Assembly (NCBI GenBank): GCA_958413765.1
Contig: CATYVH010000002.1
Location: forward strand, 62,001 to 126,000
Direction: 5' to 3'
Length of the DNA stretch: 64,000 bases
Source: an uncultured Collinsella sp.
GTDB lineage: Bacteria > Actinomycetota > Coriobacteriia > Coriobacteriales > Coriobacteriaceae
This document shows, piece by piece, positions 1 to 7,261 of this stretch. Within the stretch, counting starts at the first letter, position 1, and every line of letters begins with the position of its first letter. A program made the position numbers and the translations under genes. A model generated the notes under the pieces. The model was not told the origin of the DNA, made no database searches, and saw only the letters and a program-made list of their open reading frames with translations.

Positions 1-142
1 TAGGGTCCTCGCATCGCTCAAACGTTGTAAAGCGGTAGTTACACGAGCAACATTCGCGACGGCGCTTAATGGTGTTATTTGACTCCTGCATACGGGAATC
101 AACGACGCGGGTATGTGCCTTGCCGCATTTGGGACAGCGCAT
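1..142 (-). CDS. nrdR: Transcriptional repressor NrdR (N-terminal part; cut by window edge)
   Basis: Only the first 47 codons lie in the window; the gene continues to the left. The protein begins MRCPKCGKAHTRVVDSR and contains the NrdR zinc ribbon with Cys3, Cys6, Cys31 and Cys34, followed by the conserved RFTTFER segment. Known family role: NrdR binds ATP/dATP through an ATP-cone (outside the window) and represses ribonucleotide reductase operons. It starts 52 bases after the LysM gene on the same strand, so it may be co-transcribed from the SOS-controlled promoter. Identity is clear from the N-terminus alone. Confidence 0.93.
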   Translation of the reverse strand, partial: MRCPKCGKAHTRVVDSRMQESNNTIKRRRECCSCNYRFTTFERCEDP

Positions 143-193
143 GGTACCTCCTCTTAAACGATAACAAGGGTACCATGCGCAGCGCGATAATGA

Positions 194-643
194 TTACGAA
201 CGAGCAGGAACCTTAAGATGCGCACCGGCGGCGAGCGAACCATGCTCCAGATGATTGACGCTACGGATCATGTCGGAAGTCTCTTGCGTGGAAAGGCCTT
301 CGATTGGATATTCTTCGGCAATCGACCAAAGAGAATCGCCAGGCTGAACGCGAATGGTCTCGTAGGTAATGTTGGAAACGGACTCGGCATACGCGGCGTG
401 ACGAGTGCTAAAGACCGACATAGCGAGGACAAAGAAGAGCGTAAGCGCAACGGCGACGGCGACAATCGTCGGAACCTTCAGGGCAACGCGGGCCGGCGCG
501 ACTACAGCCTGCTGATTGCGCGCAGGCTTTACGGTCAAAGGCTGAAAGCCGGAGCGGCCACCCTGAACAACCGTAAAAGTGGGTTCTGCAGGCGTCTCGA
601 GCTTAAGGGCGAGGTTTCCCTGGACCATATTCGTTACGTTCAT
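194..643 (-). CDS. Small membrane LysM protein, SOS-linked (YneA/ChiZ-like)
   Basis: A 149-residue protein with a roughly 56-residue cytosolic N-terminus, one transmembrane helix at about 57-79 and a C-terminal LysM domain at about 96-147 (starting at the IRVQPGDSLWSIAEEY segment), so LysM should lie outside the membrane. The second of two adjacent ATGs is chosen because AGGAG sits six bases before it; the first ATG (646) is possible. It is divergent from lexA with SOS boxes between. Membrane LysM proteins divergent from lexA are known SOS-induced division regulators (YneA in Bacillus, ChiZ/Rv2719c in mycobacteria). The same role here is inference from architecture and position; overall sequence similarity was not tested. 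Confidence 0.8.
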   Translation of the reverse strand: MNVTNMVQGNLALKLETPAEPTFTVVQGGRSGFQPLTVKPARNQQAVVAPARVALKVPTIVAVAVALTLFFVLAMSVFSTRHAAYAESVSNITYETIRVQPGDSLWSIAEEYPIEGLSTQETSDMIRSVNHLEHGSLAAGAHLKVPARS

Positions 644-714
644 CATGTTCTCCTCTCGCGTGTTTTGCTGAGAACAGTTTTATCAAGCCGCGCGGACAAA
701 AATGTCTAGCGCGA

Positions 715-726
715 GAACGAATGTTC
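715..726. promoter_or_regulatory. LexA SOS box 1
   Basis: GAACGAATGTTC matches the Gram-positive/actinobacterial SOS box pattern GAAC-N4-GTTC. It lies in the lexA/LysM divergent intergenic region, 92 bases before the lexA start. Confidence 0.8.
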
Positions 727-733
727 GGTTATT

Positions 734-761
734 ATTATCTTCGAACAGTTGTTCCTGTCAA
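734..761 (-). promoter_or_regulatory. Promoter of the LysM gene with an SOS box in the spacer
   Basis: On the minus strand a perfect TTGACA -35 (756-761) is followed after 16 bases by GATAAT (734-739). The SOS box at 743-754 fills the spacer, so bound LexA would directly block RNA polymerase. Confidence 0.65.
743..754. promoter_or_regulatory. LexA SOS box 2
   Basis: GAACAGTTGTTC fits GAAC-N4-GTTC and lies inside the spacer of the predicted LysM-gene promoter. Confidence 0.8.
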
Positions 762-770
762 GCAAAATTC

Positions 771-782
771 GAACATTTGTTT
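771..782. promoter_or_regulatory. LexA SOS box 3 (near-consensus)
   Basis: GAACATTTGTTT is a near match (GTTT in place of GTTC) located 25 bases before the lexA start. Three boxes in 68 bases suggest cooperative or graded autoregulation. Confidence 0.65.
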
Positions 783-806
783 GACATGGGTAGAGAGGAT
801 GCCCTG

Positions 807-1451
807 ATGGCTCGCAAAATTACCAAGCGTCAGCAGCAAATTTACGACTTCATCAAGGAATATCAGCAGGAGAAGGGTTATCCGCCCAGCGTGCGCGAGA
901 TGGCTTCTGCCGTGGGCCTTTCCTCCCCCAGCACCGTGCACGCCCATCTCTCTGCCCTGGAGGCGCGCGGGCTGCTCAAGCGCGATGCCACCAAGCCGCG
1001 TGCCCTGGAACTCTTTAACGAGGACGGTTCCTCTGTCTCAATTTCTAAATCTGACGAGCCCACCGCACCTCGCGGAACGGTCTCGCTACCGCTCGTTGGT
1101 CGCGTCGCGGCTGGGATCCCCATTCTGGCCGAGCAGAATATCGAAGACACGTTTACTATCCCGACCGAAATCGCCACTGATCAGGGTTCCTTTATCCTTG
1201 AGGTGCATGGGAGCTCAATGATCAATGTCGGCATCTTCAATGGCGATTACATCATCGTCCGTGAACAAAAGAGTGCCATGAACGGCGAAATTGTCGTGGC
1301 CATGATTGATGGTTCGGCGACCGTCAAGACGTTCTACAAGGAGCAGGGGCGTGTGCGCTTGCAGCCCGAGAACGACACCATGGAACCTATCTATGCAACG
1401 AATCCCGTTATCCTGGGCAAAGTCGTCGGCTTGATGCGCCGGTTCTCGTAA
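807..1451 (+). CDS. lexA: LexA repressor, SOS master regulator
   Basis: The 214-residue protein has the N-terminal winged helix (residues 1-65, ITKRQQQIYDFIKEY) and a C-terminal S24 peptidase domain. The self-cleavage site is Ala102-Gly103 (GRVAAGIP), with catalytic Ser137 (HGSSM) and Lys174 (ATVKTF). It binds SOS boxes and is inactivated by RecA-stimulated self-cleavage. The start at 807 is chosen because GAGAGGA lies just upstream and the protein then begins MARKITKRQQ; ATGs at 702 and 786 are in frame but fit less well. The stop codon overlaps the next start (TAATG). Three SOS boxes upstream imply autoregulation. Confidence 0.96.
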   Translation: MARKITKRQQQIYDFIKEYQQEKGYPPSVREMASAVGLSSPSTVHAHLSALEARGLLKRDATKPRALELFNEDGSSVSISKSDEPTAPRGTVSLPLVGRVAAGIPILAEQNIEDTFTIPTEIATDQGSFILEVHGSSMINVGIFNGDYIIVREQKSAMNGEIVVAMIDGSATVKTFYKEQGRVRLQPENDTMEPIYATNPVILGKVVGLMRRFS

Positions 1452-2155
1452 TGCAAAAACGCATAACCATATTTGATACCGTCCGCGGGTTTACGATGAT
1501 TTCTATGGCAGGTTTTCACGCTTGCTATGATCTCGCCTACCTGTACGGCTGGGATATGCCCTGGTTTACCCAGTCAGTCTTTCAAGACATCTGGCGCGCC
1601 AGCATCAGCTGGGTATTTTTGTTTATCGCCGGTTGGATGTGCACCCTTTCGCGCAACAATATCAAACGTGCCGCCAAATACGCCTTAGCAGCACTCGTTG
1701 TCTGGTTGGCAACAACACTTGTCTCAGTCGACGATTCGGTTAATTTTGGCATCATCTACTGCATGGCCGCATGCACCGGCATCGTAGCGTTGACCGATCC
1801 CGTCCTTAAGAAGATAACGACGAGATGGGGCATGCCCCTATGCCTTATGTTGTTCGCAATCACCTGGAGCATCCCCAAAACGATCTACCCTGTCCCCTAC
1901 CTGGCGTGGCTGGGATTTCCGAGCCCTGGGTTTATCTCAGGTGATTACTACCCCATCATCCCGTTTATCTTTATGTATCTTGCAGGATACTTCGCCGCAC
2001 ACATAGCGCAGGGAATCGATAAGACCGTCCCTAGCTGGGCCTACGCCAACCCCCTGCCGGCGCTCGCCAGCCTTGGACGTCACGCTCTCCCCTTTTATCT
2101 GCTGCATCAGCCCATCATTCTGGGCATTTTGGAGCTCGTCTACTCGGTGCGATAA
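1451..2155 (+). CDS. Membrane protein of the heparan-alpha-glucosaminide N-acetyltransferase-like (DUF1624) type
   Basis: A 234-residue, very hydrophobic protein with about seven membrane segments. It starts ITIFDTVRGFTMISMAGFH and has the RASISWVFLFIAGW segment typical of the DUF1624/HGSNAT-like acyltransferase superfamily, plus a late FYLLHQPII motif as in many membrane acyltransferases. The start ATG overlaps the lexA stop by one base, so translation is probably coupled and the gene may be SOS-responsive. Its 3' end overlaps the convergent hflX gene by 16 bases. Substrate unknown; the acyltransferase role is inferred from family resemblance only. Confidence 0.75.
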   Translation: MQKRITIFDTVRGFTMISMAGFHACYDLAYLYGWDMPWFTQSVFQDIWRASISWVFLFIAGWMCTLSRNNIKRAAKYALAALVVWLATTLVSVDDSVNFGIIYCMAACTGIVALTDPVLKKITTRWGMPLCLMLFAITWSIPKTIYPVPYLAWLGFPSPGFISGDYYPIIPFIFMYLAGYFAAHIAQGIDKTVPSWAYANPLPALASLGRHALPFYLLHQPIILGILELVYSVR

Positions 2156-3429
2156 CGCTCGAGCCGCGGTGCAATACGAGCCGGCAACTTCGCCACAATG
2201 CGAACGCCGTCCTCGAGATATTCCTCATGCAGAAGGGTTCCCTGCTCATGCACCAGCGTGATGAGAGCGCCCTCACGATACGGGATATCAGCGGAGAGCA
2301 ACACATCGGTGGCAGCTGCCTCGCGAGCAATCCGGTCGACGAGATCGTCGAGCCCCTCGCCCGTTTGGGCCGAGAACAGAACGGCCTCCGGATAGCGACG
2401 ACGGAAACTCAATCGATCGACGCTATCGAGAAGATCAATTTTATTGAATACGGTCAGCGTTAAACGCTCTCCGGCGCCGATCTCATCAAGCACGCGGTCG
2501 ACAGCCTCCAGCTGCCGCTCATAGTCCTCGTCAGACGCATCTACGACTTTGAGAATTAGATCGGCACCCAAAACCTCGGACAGCGTCGATTTAAAGGCAT
2601 CGACCAGACCATGGGGCAGCTTTTGAATAAAGCCGACGGTATCGGTAATCGTCATGCCGCGACCGCCGGGCAGACGATACGAACGCGTCGTCGGGTCGAG
2701 CGTAGCAAACAGCTTGTCCTGCGAAAGTACCGTAGAGCCGGTCAGACGATTGAGTAACGTCGATTTACCGGCATTGGTATAACCGGCTAACGCGACGCGA
2801 AACGCCGGTGACTCAATGCGGCTCTTGGATTGAACATCGCGACGCTGTTCAACCTGCTTGAGCTCACGACGAAGCGCAGCGATCTTATTACGAATGAGGC
2901 GACGGTCGACCTCGAGCTGACTTTCGCCCTGACCAAAACGTGAGCCGATGCCGCCGCGCGTCTGCTCCTTGGCGAGATGGCTCCACATGCCACGCAGGCG
3001 AGGCAACAAATATTGAAGCTGTGCCAGCTGTACCTGCAGGCGTCCCTCACGCGTCTGAGCATGCAGGCCAAAGATATCCAGGATCAGTGCTGTACGATCG
3101 ATTATCTTTACCGGCTCGCCCACGGCTTTCTCCAAATAGGATTGCTGCGAGGGGGTCAGGTCGTCGTCAAAAATAACGACATCGGCATCCATGCGATGCA
3201 CCAGGCCGCACAGCTCTTCAACCTTACCAGAACCGATAAACGATTTAGGATACGGCTTTACCAAACGCTGCGACAAGCGTGCCACGCACCGGGCACCAGC
3301 TGTGTGGGCAAGACGCTCCAGCTCATCAAGCGAGCGATCGAGCGGCCATGCATTGTCGCGCCACTCAACACCAACTAAAATGGCACGCTCGGGCTCGGGT
3401 GCCGTGGGAACAAGGGGGAAACGGGCCAT
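2140..3429 (-). CDS. hflX: GTPase HflX (ribosome rescue/splitting factor)
   Basis: A 429-residue protein with an N-terminal HflX domain (about 15-205, including a basic coiled coil at 170-205) followed by a G domain: P-loop GYTNAGKST at 216-224, DTVGF at 263-267, NKID at 329-332. HflX binds the 50S subunit and splits stalled ribosomes under stress. Last gene of the miaB-miaA-hflX run; its start overlaps the miaA stop by one base, and its end overlaps the convergent membrane-protein gene. miaA-hflX linkage is common in bacteria. Confidence 0.96.
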   Translation of the reverse strand: MARFPLVPTAPEPERAILVGVEWRDNAWPLDRSLDELERLAHTAGARCVARLSQRLVKPYPKSFIGSGKVEELCGLVHRMDADVVIFDDDLTPSQQSYLEKAVGEPVKIIDRTALILDIFGLHAQTREGRLQVQLAQLQYLLPRLRGMWSHLAKEQTRGGIGSRFGQGESQLEVDRRLIRNKIAALRRELKQVEQRRDVQSKSRIESPAFRVALAGYTNAGKSTLLNRLTGSTVLSQDKLFATLDPTTRSYRLPGGRGMTITDTVGFIQKLPHGLVDAFKSTLSEVLGADLILKVVDASDEDYERQLEAVDRVLDEIGAGERLTLTVFNKIDLLDSVDRLSFRRRYPEAVLFSAQTGEGLDDLVDRIAREAAATDVLLSADIPYREGALITLVHEQGTLLHEEYLEDGVRIVAKLPARIAPRLERYRTE

Positions 3430-4367
3430 TAGGCGGCCTCAATACGATGCAGGATATCCTCAACGACCTCATCGATCGTACATTCATCCATATCAAACCA
3501 CACGATACGGTCATCGCGCTTAAACCACGAAAGCTGACGCTTGGCATAACGACGCGAACGCATCTTAATGAGTTCGCGGGCCTCATCCATGCTCATCACG
3601 CCATTGAAAGCATCAATGATCTCTTTATAGCCAATTGCCTGCATCGACGTCAGGGCATCTCCCAGACTCTGGGCCATAAGACCGCGGACCTCATCGACAA
3701 GACCCTGCTCAAACATCAGATCGACGCGCAGATTAATGCGCTCGTAGAGCACCTCGCGATTACGCGTCAGACCAAACCATAGGGCATGATAATGCTCGCG
3801 CGGAACACTAAACTGACTTTTTTGCTGTGCATAGGAGATACCATCATCATGCATCTCGAGCGCACGAATCACACGGCGCACGTTATGGGGATGAATAACA
3901 GCAGCCGATTCTGGATCGCGCTCGGCAAGCAGGGCATGCAGTTCTTCCTCGCCAATACGCTCGGCAAGCTCCTGATAGCCCGCACGGCGATCGTCCTCAA
4001 GTTCACCCGAGGGAAAGTCCATCTCATCGAGGGCTGCCTTGAGATATAGCCCCGTACCTCCGCAAAAAACCGGCAGGCAACCCGAACCAAGGAGACGTTC
4101 AACATGCGCGCGAGCGTCAGCCTGATAAAGCGCAGCAGAATATGCCACACCCGGCTCTACAATGTCGACGAGACGCAGCGGCGCCGTGCACTCATCGGGC
4201 GCCATCTTTGCGGTACCGATGTCCATGCCGCGATAGATTTGCATCGCATCGCACGACAGCACTTCGGACGAAAGACGAGCTGCCAAACGGTCGGCAACAT
4301 CACTCTTACCAACCGCCGTCGGACCGACGATCGCAACGGCGGAAAGACCTGCCCCGGAAGAAACCAT
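3429..4367 (-). CDS. miaA: tRNA dimethylallyltransferase MiaA
   Basis: A 312-residue enzyme that prenylates N6 of A37 in tRNAs reading U-starting codons. Visible motifs: P-loop GPTAVGKSD at 15-23, DAMQIYRGMDIGTAK at about 39-53, and FCGGTGLYLKA near residue 100. It overlaps both neighbours by one base, consistent with coupled translation. The upstream MiaB adds the methylthio group to the product, so the two steps of ms2i6A formation are encoded together. Confidence 0.97.
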   Translation of the reverse strand: MVSSGAGLSAVAIVGPTAVGKSDVADRLAARLSSEVLSCDAMQIYRGMDIGTAKMAPDECTAPLRLVDIVEPGVAYSAALYQADARAHVERLLGSGCLPVFCGGTGLYLKAALDEMDFPSGELEDDRRAGYQELAERIGEEELHALLAERDPESAAVIHPHNVRRVIRALEMHDDGISYAQQKSQFSVPREHYHALWFGLTRNREVLYERINLRVDLMFEQGLVDEVRGLMAQSLGDALTSMQAIGYKEIIDAFNGVMSMDEARELIKMRSRRYAKRQLSWFKRDDRIVWFDMDECTIDEVVEDILHRIEAA

Positions 4368-5737
4368 TAGCGCGGCTCGCCCACAACGGAACCGGATAAA
4401 TACCAGGTCTTGGCAACGTCAACGTCAACATCAACGATCTTGCCAACAAGCTGATCGATGCTGTAACCCTCGGGGATAGGCGCATGCACGGTCTGATTCT
4501 TGGGACTCTTGCCCAGCAGGACCGCATCGTTCTTTTTACTCGTTCCCTCAATGAGCGCGGGAACCACAGTATGAAGCTCGCCCTGGTTATACTCGTGTGC
4601 CGTGGTCTCGATAACCTTAACCAGGCGGTTGAAACGCTCGAGAATAACCTCATGCGGCGTAGGATCGTCAATCTCGGCGGCCGGGGTACCGGCACGCTTG
4701 GAATAGATGAAGGTATAGGCCTGAGCATAGCGGACCGTCTCAGCAAGCGAGAGCGTCTGCTCAAAGTCTTCTTCAGTCTCGCCCGGGAAGCCAACGATAA
4801 TGTCGGTCGAGAGCGCGATATCGGGTATGCGGTTGCGAATGCGATCGACCAGGCCCAGATAGTCCTCGCGTGTATAACGGCGATTCATCTCTTTGAGGAT
4901 CCGCGTCGAACCTGACTGGACGGCCAGGTGCAGTTGCGGCATTACGGCAGGTGTCTCGGCCATGGCGTCGATGGTCTCGGGCAGCAGGTCCTTAGGATGC
5001 GAAGACGTAAAGAAGATACGCTCCACACCCGTATCGCCCACGGCACGCAGCAAATCGGCAAAACGCGGCTTGCCAAACAGATCGCGACCATATGAGTTAA
5101 CGTTTTGGCCCAGCAGCGTAATCTCACGCACGCCCTGGCGCACCAGACCGGTCACCTCGTCGACAATCTCCTCGAAGGGGCGGCTCTTTTCGCGACCGCG
5201 TACGTACGGCACGATGCAATAGGTGCAGAAATTATTGCAGCCTGTCATGATGGGCACCCAGGCGTGATACTGGGTCTCGCGATGCCACGGCATGCTCATG
5301 GCGTCCGTATCCTCATGCTCATTGGTGCGGATATGACGCTTACCATCAAGGAACGCCTCGGCAATGAGCTCGGCCACATGTGCAATGGAATGCGTGCCAA
5401 AGATGACATTGACGTTATCGACGTTGGTGAGCAGGCCCTCGCCATCGCGCTGCGCGATGCAACCGCCAACGGCAACCACGCGCTTGCCCGAAGGCGAAGG
5501 CGGCAGGCTTTTGCAGGAATTGCACTGACCGTACAGGCGAGTATCGGCGGCCTCGCGCACGCAGCACGTCATGAAGACAACGATATCGGCATGCGCGGGA
5601 TCGAGCGCCATGAGGCAGCCATACGAATCAAGCAGACCGCTCACACGCTCGGAGTCGTGCTGATTCATCTGGCAGCCAAAGGTGCGGATAAAGTAGGTTT
5701 TACCGGCAAGAATATCGCGTACGGAACGCTGGTCCAT
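4367..5737 (-). CDS. miaB: tRNA-2-methylthio-N6-dimethylallyladenosine synthase MiaB
   Basis: A radical-SAM methylthiotransferase of about 456 residues. The N-terminal UPF0004 domain has three cluster cysteines (Cys22 in FGCQMNQ, Cys58 in MTCCVRE, Cys93 in GGCIAQ). The radical SAM motif CNNFCTYC has Cys167, Cys171 and Cys174; a C-terminal TRAM region ends the protein. Start 5737 is preferred because TTAGGA lies nine bases upstream; ATG 5743 and TTG 5770 are also in frame. It is separated from spoVS by 45 bases and overlaps miaA by one. Confidence 0.97.
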   Translation of the reverse strand: MDQRSVRDILAGKTYFIRTFGCQMNQHDSERVSGLLDSYGCLMALDPAHADIVVFMTCCVREAADTRLYGQCNSCKSLPPSPSGKRVVAVGGCIAQRDGEGLLTNVDNVNVIFGTHSIAHVAELIAEAFLDGKRHIRTNEHEDTDAMSMPWHRETQYHAWVPIMTGCNNFCTYCIVPYVRGREKSRPFEEIVDEVTGLVRQGVREITLLGQNVNSYGRDLFGKPRFADLLRAVGDTGVERIFFTSSHPKDLLPETIDAMAETPAVMPQLHLAVQSGSTRILKEMNRRYTREDYLGLVDRIRNRIPDIALSTDIIVGFPGETEEDFEQTLSLAETVRYAQAYTFIYSKRAGTPAAEIDDPTPHEVILERFNRLVKVIETTAHEYNQGELHTVVPALIEGTSKKNDAVLLGKSPKNQTVHAPIPEGYSIDQLVGKIVDVDVDVAKTWYLSGSVVGEPR

Positions 5738-5782
5738 GTGCATAAGTCCTAACGATGGGGAGCGAAACAAGGCAAGCAGAAG

Positions 5783-6100
5783 CTATGCCACAGGCTTAAC
5801 ATCATCCATGACGACGTTATCCATAGCAGCTCGATTGATCTGGTGAACGTAGATAGAAAGGCGGATGGCCGTGCGCGACTCCCCGTTAATGAGGATGTCG
5901 GAGAACACGGGCGCGCAGGAAATATCAAAACCGGTTGGAATCAAAAAACCGCGCGCGATAGCAACGGCCTTAATAGCCTGGTTGACGGCACCGGCGCCGA
6001 CACACTGGATGTTGACGGGTACACCATCCTTGACCATGCCGGCGATGGCGCCGGCAACGGACGCGGGCGATGATTTGCTTGATACCTTCAGGCAATCCAT
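5783..6100 (-). CDS. spoVS: Stage V sporulation protein S family (SpoVS)
   Basis: A 105-residue Alba-like small protein: LKVSSKSSPASVAGAIAG at the start, then AGAVNQAIKAVAIARGFL and a GESRTAIRLSIYV C-terminal strand, all SpoVS hallmarks. The tail after the family's usual end (about 86 residues) is 15-20 residues longer. Start 6100 is fixed by GCAGGAG seven to eight bases before the ATG. SpoVS is needed for spore coat/septation steps in Bacillus but occurs widely in non-sporeformers, where its role is unknown. No other sporulation gene is visible here. Confidence 0.93.
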   Translation of the reverse strand: MDCLKVSSKSSPASVAGAIAGMVKDGVPVNIQCVGAGAVNQAIKAVAIARGFLIPTGFDISCAPVFSDILINGESRTAIRLSIYVHQINRAAMDNVVMDDVKPVA

Positions 6101-6174
6101 GAAGAAACTCCTGCATTTAAAAGTACGTTTTAACTGCAATAACTGTATCGTACCGAGTGGACTCGGTAAAGGCA

Positions 6175-7260
6175 CTATTCCTCTTTGGCAAGATCAAAGG
6201 TCACGGTGATTCGATCACGCGAAACACGGATCTTTGGGTCGCCGCAAAGGTTGAGATAGTACCGGGTGGCAAGGTCATTAAAGTCGCGTTCCACAGCGCG
6301 CGAAAACTGTGCCATGTCATCCTTAGCAATACGTAGCCCGCGACGATCCTTCGCGAGATCGACAGGAGCCGGCGCATGCGAGGACGAATCACGCTCGCGC
6401 AGCAGACGCGCGGTCACACCGCGAACGGGCTTAATCTGCCCTGCCAAAATGCGATGGGCCGTGCGCTCGGACATCTCAAGACCCAAACCCGAACAAATAC
6501 GGATAAAGTCCTCGGCATCAGAAGCAAGGCCTAAACGATCGACAACCGGAAGCTCGCTCTCGTCATCAATGAACAGGAGACGAGACGTATCGAGCCGACT
6601 TGACGCTTGAGCATAAAGGGTCGCGGCAATCTCAGACGGAGAACCGAGATAGACATCGCAACCACGCAACTCCTCGAGCGCAAACTCACAAGCAGCGCGA
6701 ATAATATTATGTGGACCGCGAGCGCAGACATAACGTCCGTCCTCATCCTTGACGGCCTGGGGCCAGCTGGACTGATCGGCACGCTCACTGAGGCGGTCGA
6801 CCGCAACGCTCACCTTGAAGGCTGAACCAAGATCGACGCCGGACGTGACCACACGGGCCTCGTCGGTGTTCTGCTTAATCGAAAACAATGCCATGCCACG
6901 ACCGTGAACGCCCCAACGGTCCATCTTCATGCTCTCGAGCTTGGAGGTAACGCGGGCATCAAAGATTCGCTCTTGCATATCCTGCGGAACGCCAGAACCG
7001 TTATCAAGAAAGACAAGCGTGCGGACGCCATCTTCCTTGGTCGTGGCGAGATAGACCTTGTCGGCGCCGGCATCGCGAGCATTACGGAGCATTTCGATGA
7101 CGATGTCCTCGACATGCTGAATGTCGTGCTTAGCCTGGCGCCGCTCGGCCTCCGAAACGCGGAGGCGGACATACCCCTCGCCAAGGTTCTCCTCGACGCG
7201 AAGGTTGCCCTCCCCCGACATCGACGCGATAAATGAGATGAGCTCGTTCGCGTCGCTCAT
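6175..7260 (-). CDS. GHKL-fold (Hsp90/histidine-kinase type) ATPase of unknown role
   Basis: A 361-residue soluble protein with a Bergerat ATP-binding fold: N-box EMLRNARDAGAD (Glu56, Asn60), G1 DNGSGVP at 86-92 and G2 GVHGRGMALFSI at 117-128. The remaining 230 residues have no domain I recognise and no phospho-acceptor histidine region, so it does not look like a sensor kinase; a MutL/Hsp90-like conformational ATPase is possible. It starts one base after the rny stop codon and is followed by spoVS. In Firmicutes this slot is held by ymdB, a phosphodiesterase that interacts with RNase Y. A link to RNA decay is inference from position. Confidence 0.75.
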   Translation of the reverse strand: MSDANELISFIASMSGEGNLRVEENLGEGYVRLRVSEAERRQAKHDIQHVEDIVIEMLRNARDAGADKVYLATTKEDGVRTLVFLDNGSGVPQDMQERIFDARVTSKLESMKMDRWGVHGRGMALFSIKQNTDEARVVTSGVDLGSAFKVSVAVDRLSERADQSSWPQAVKDEDGRYVCARGPHNIIRAACEFALEELRGCDVYLGSPSEIAATLYAQASSRLDTSRLLFIDDESELPVVDRLGLASDAEDFIRICSGLGLEMSERTAHRILAGQIKPVRGVTARLLRERDSSSHAPAPVDLAKDRRGLRIAKDDMAQFSRAVERDFNDLATRYYLNLCGDPKIRVSRDRITVTFDLAKEE

Positions 7261-7261
7261 G

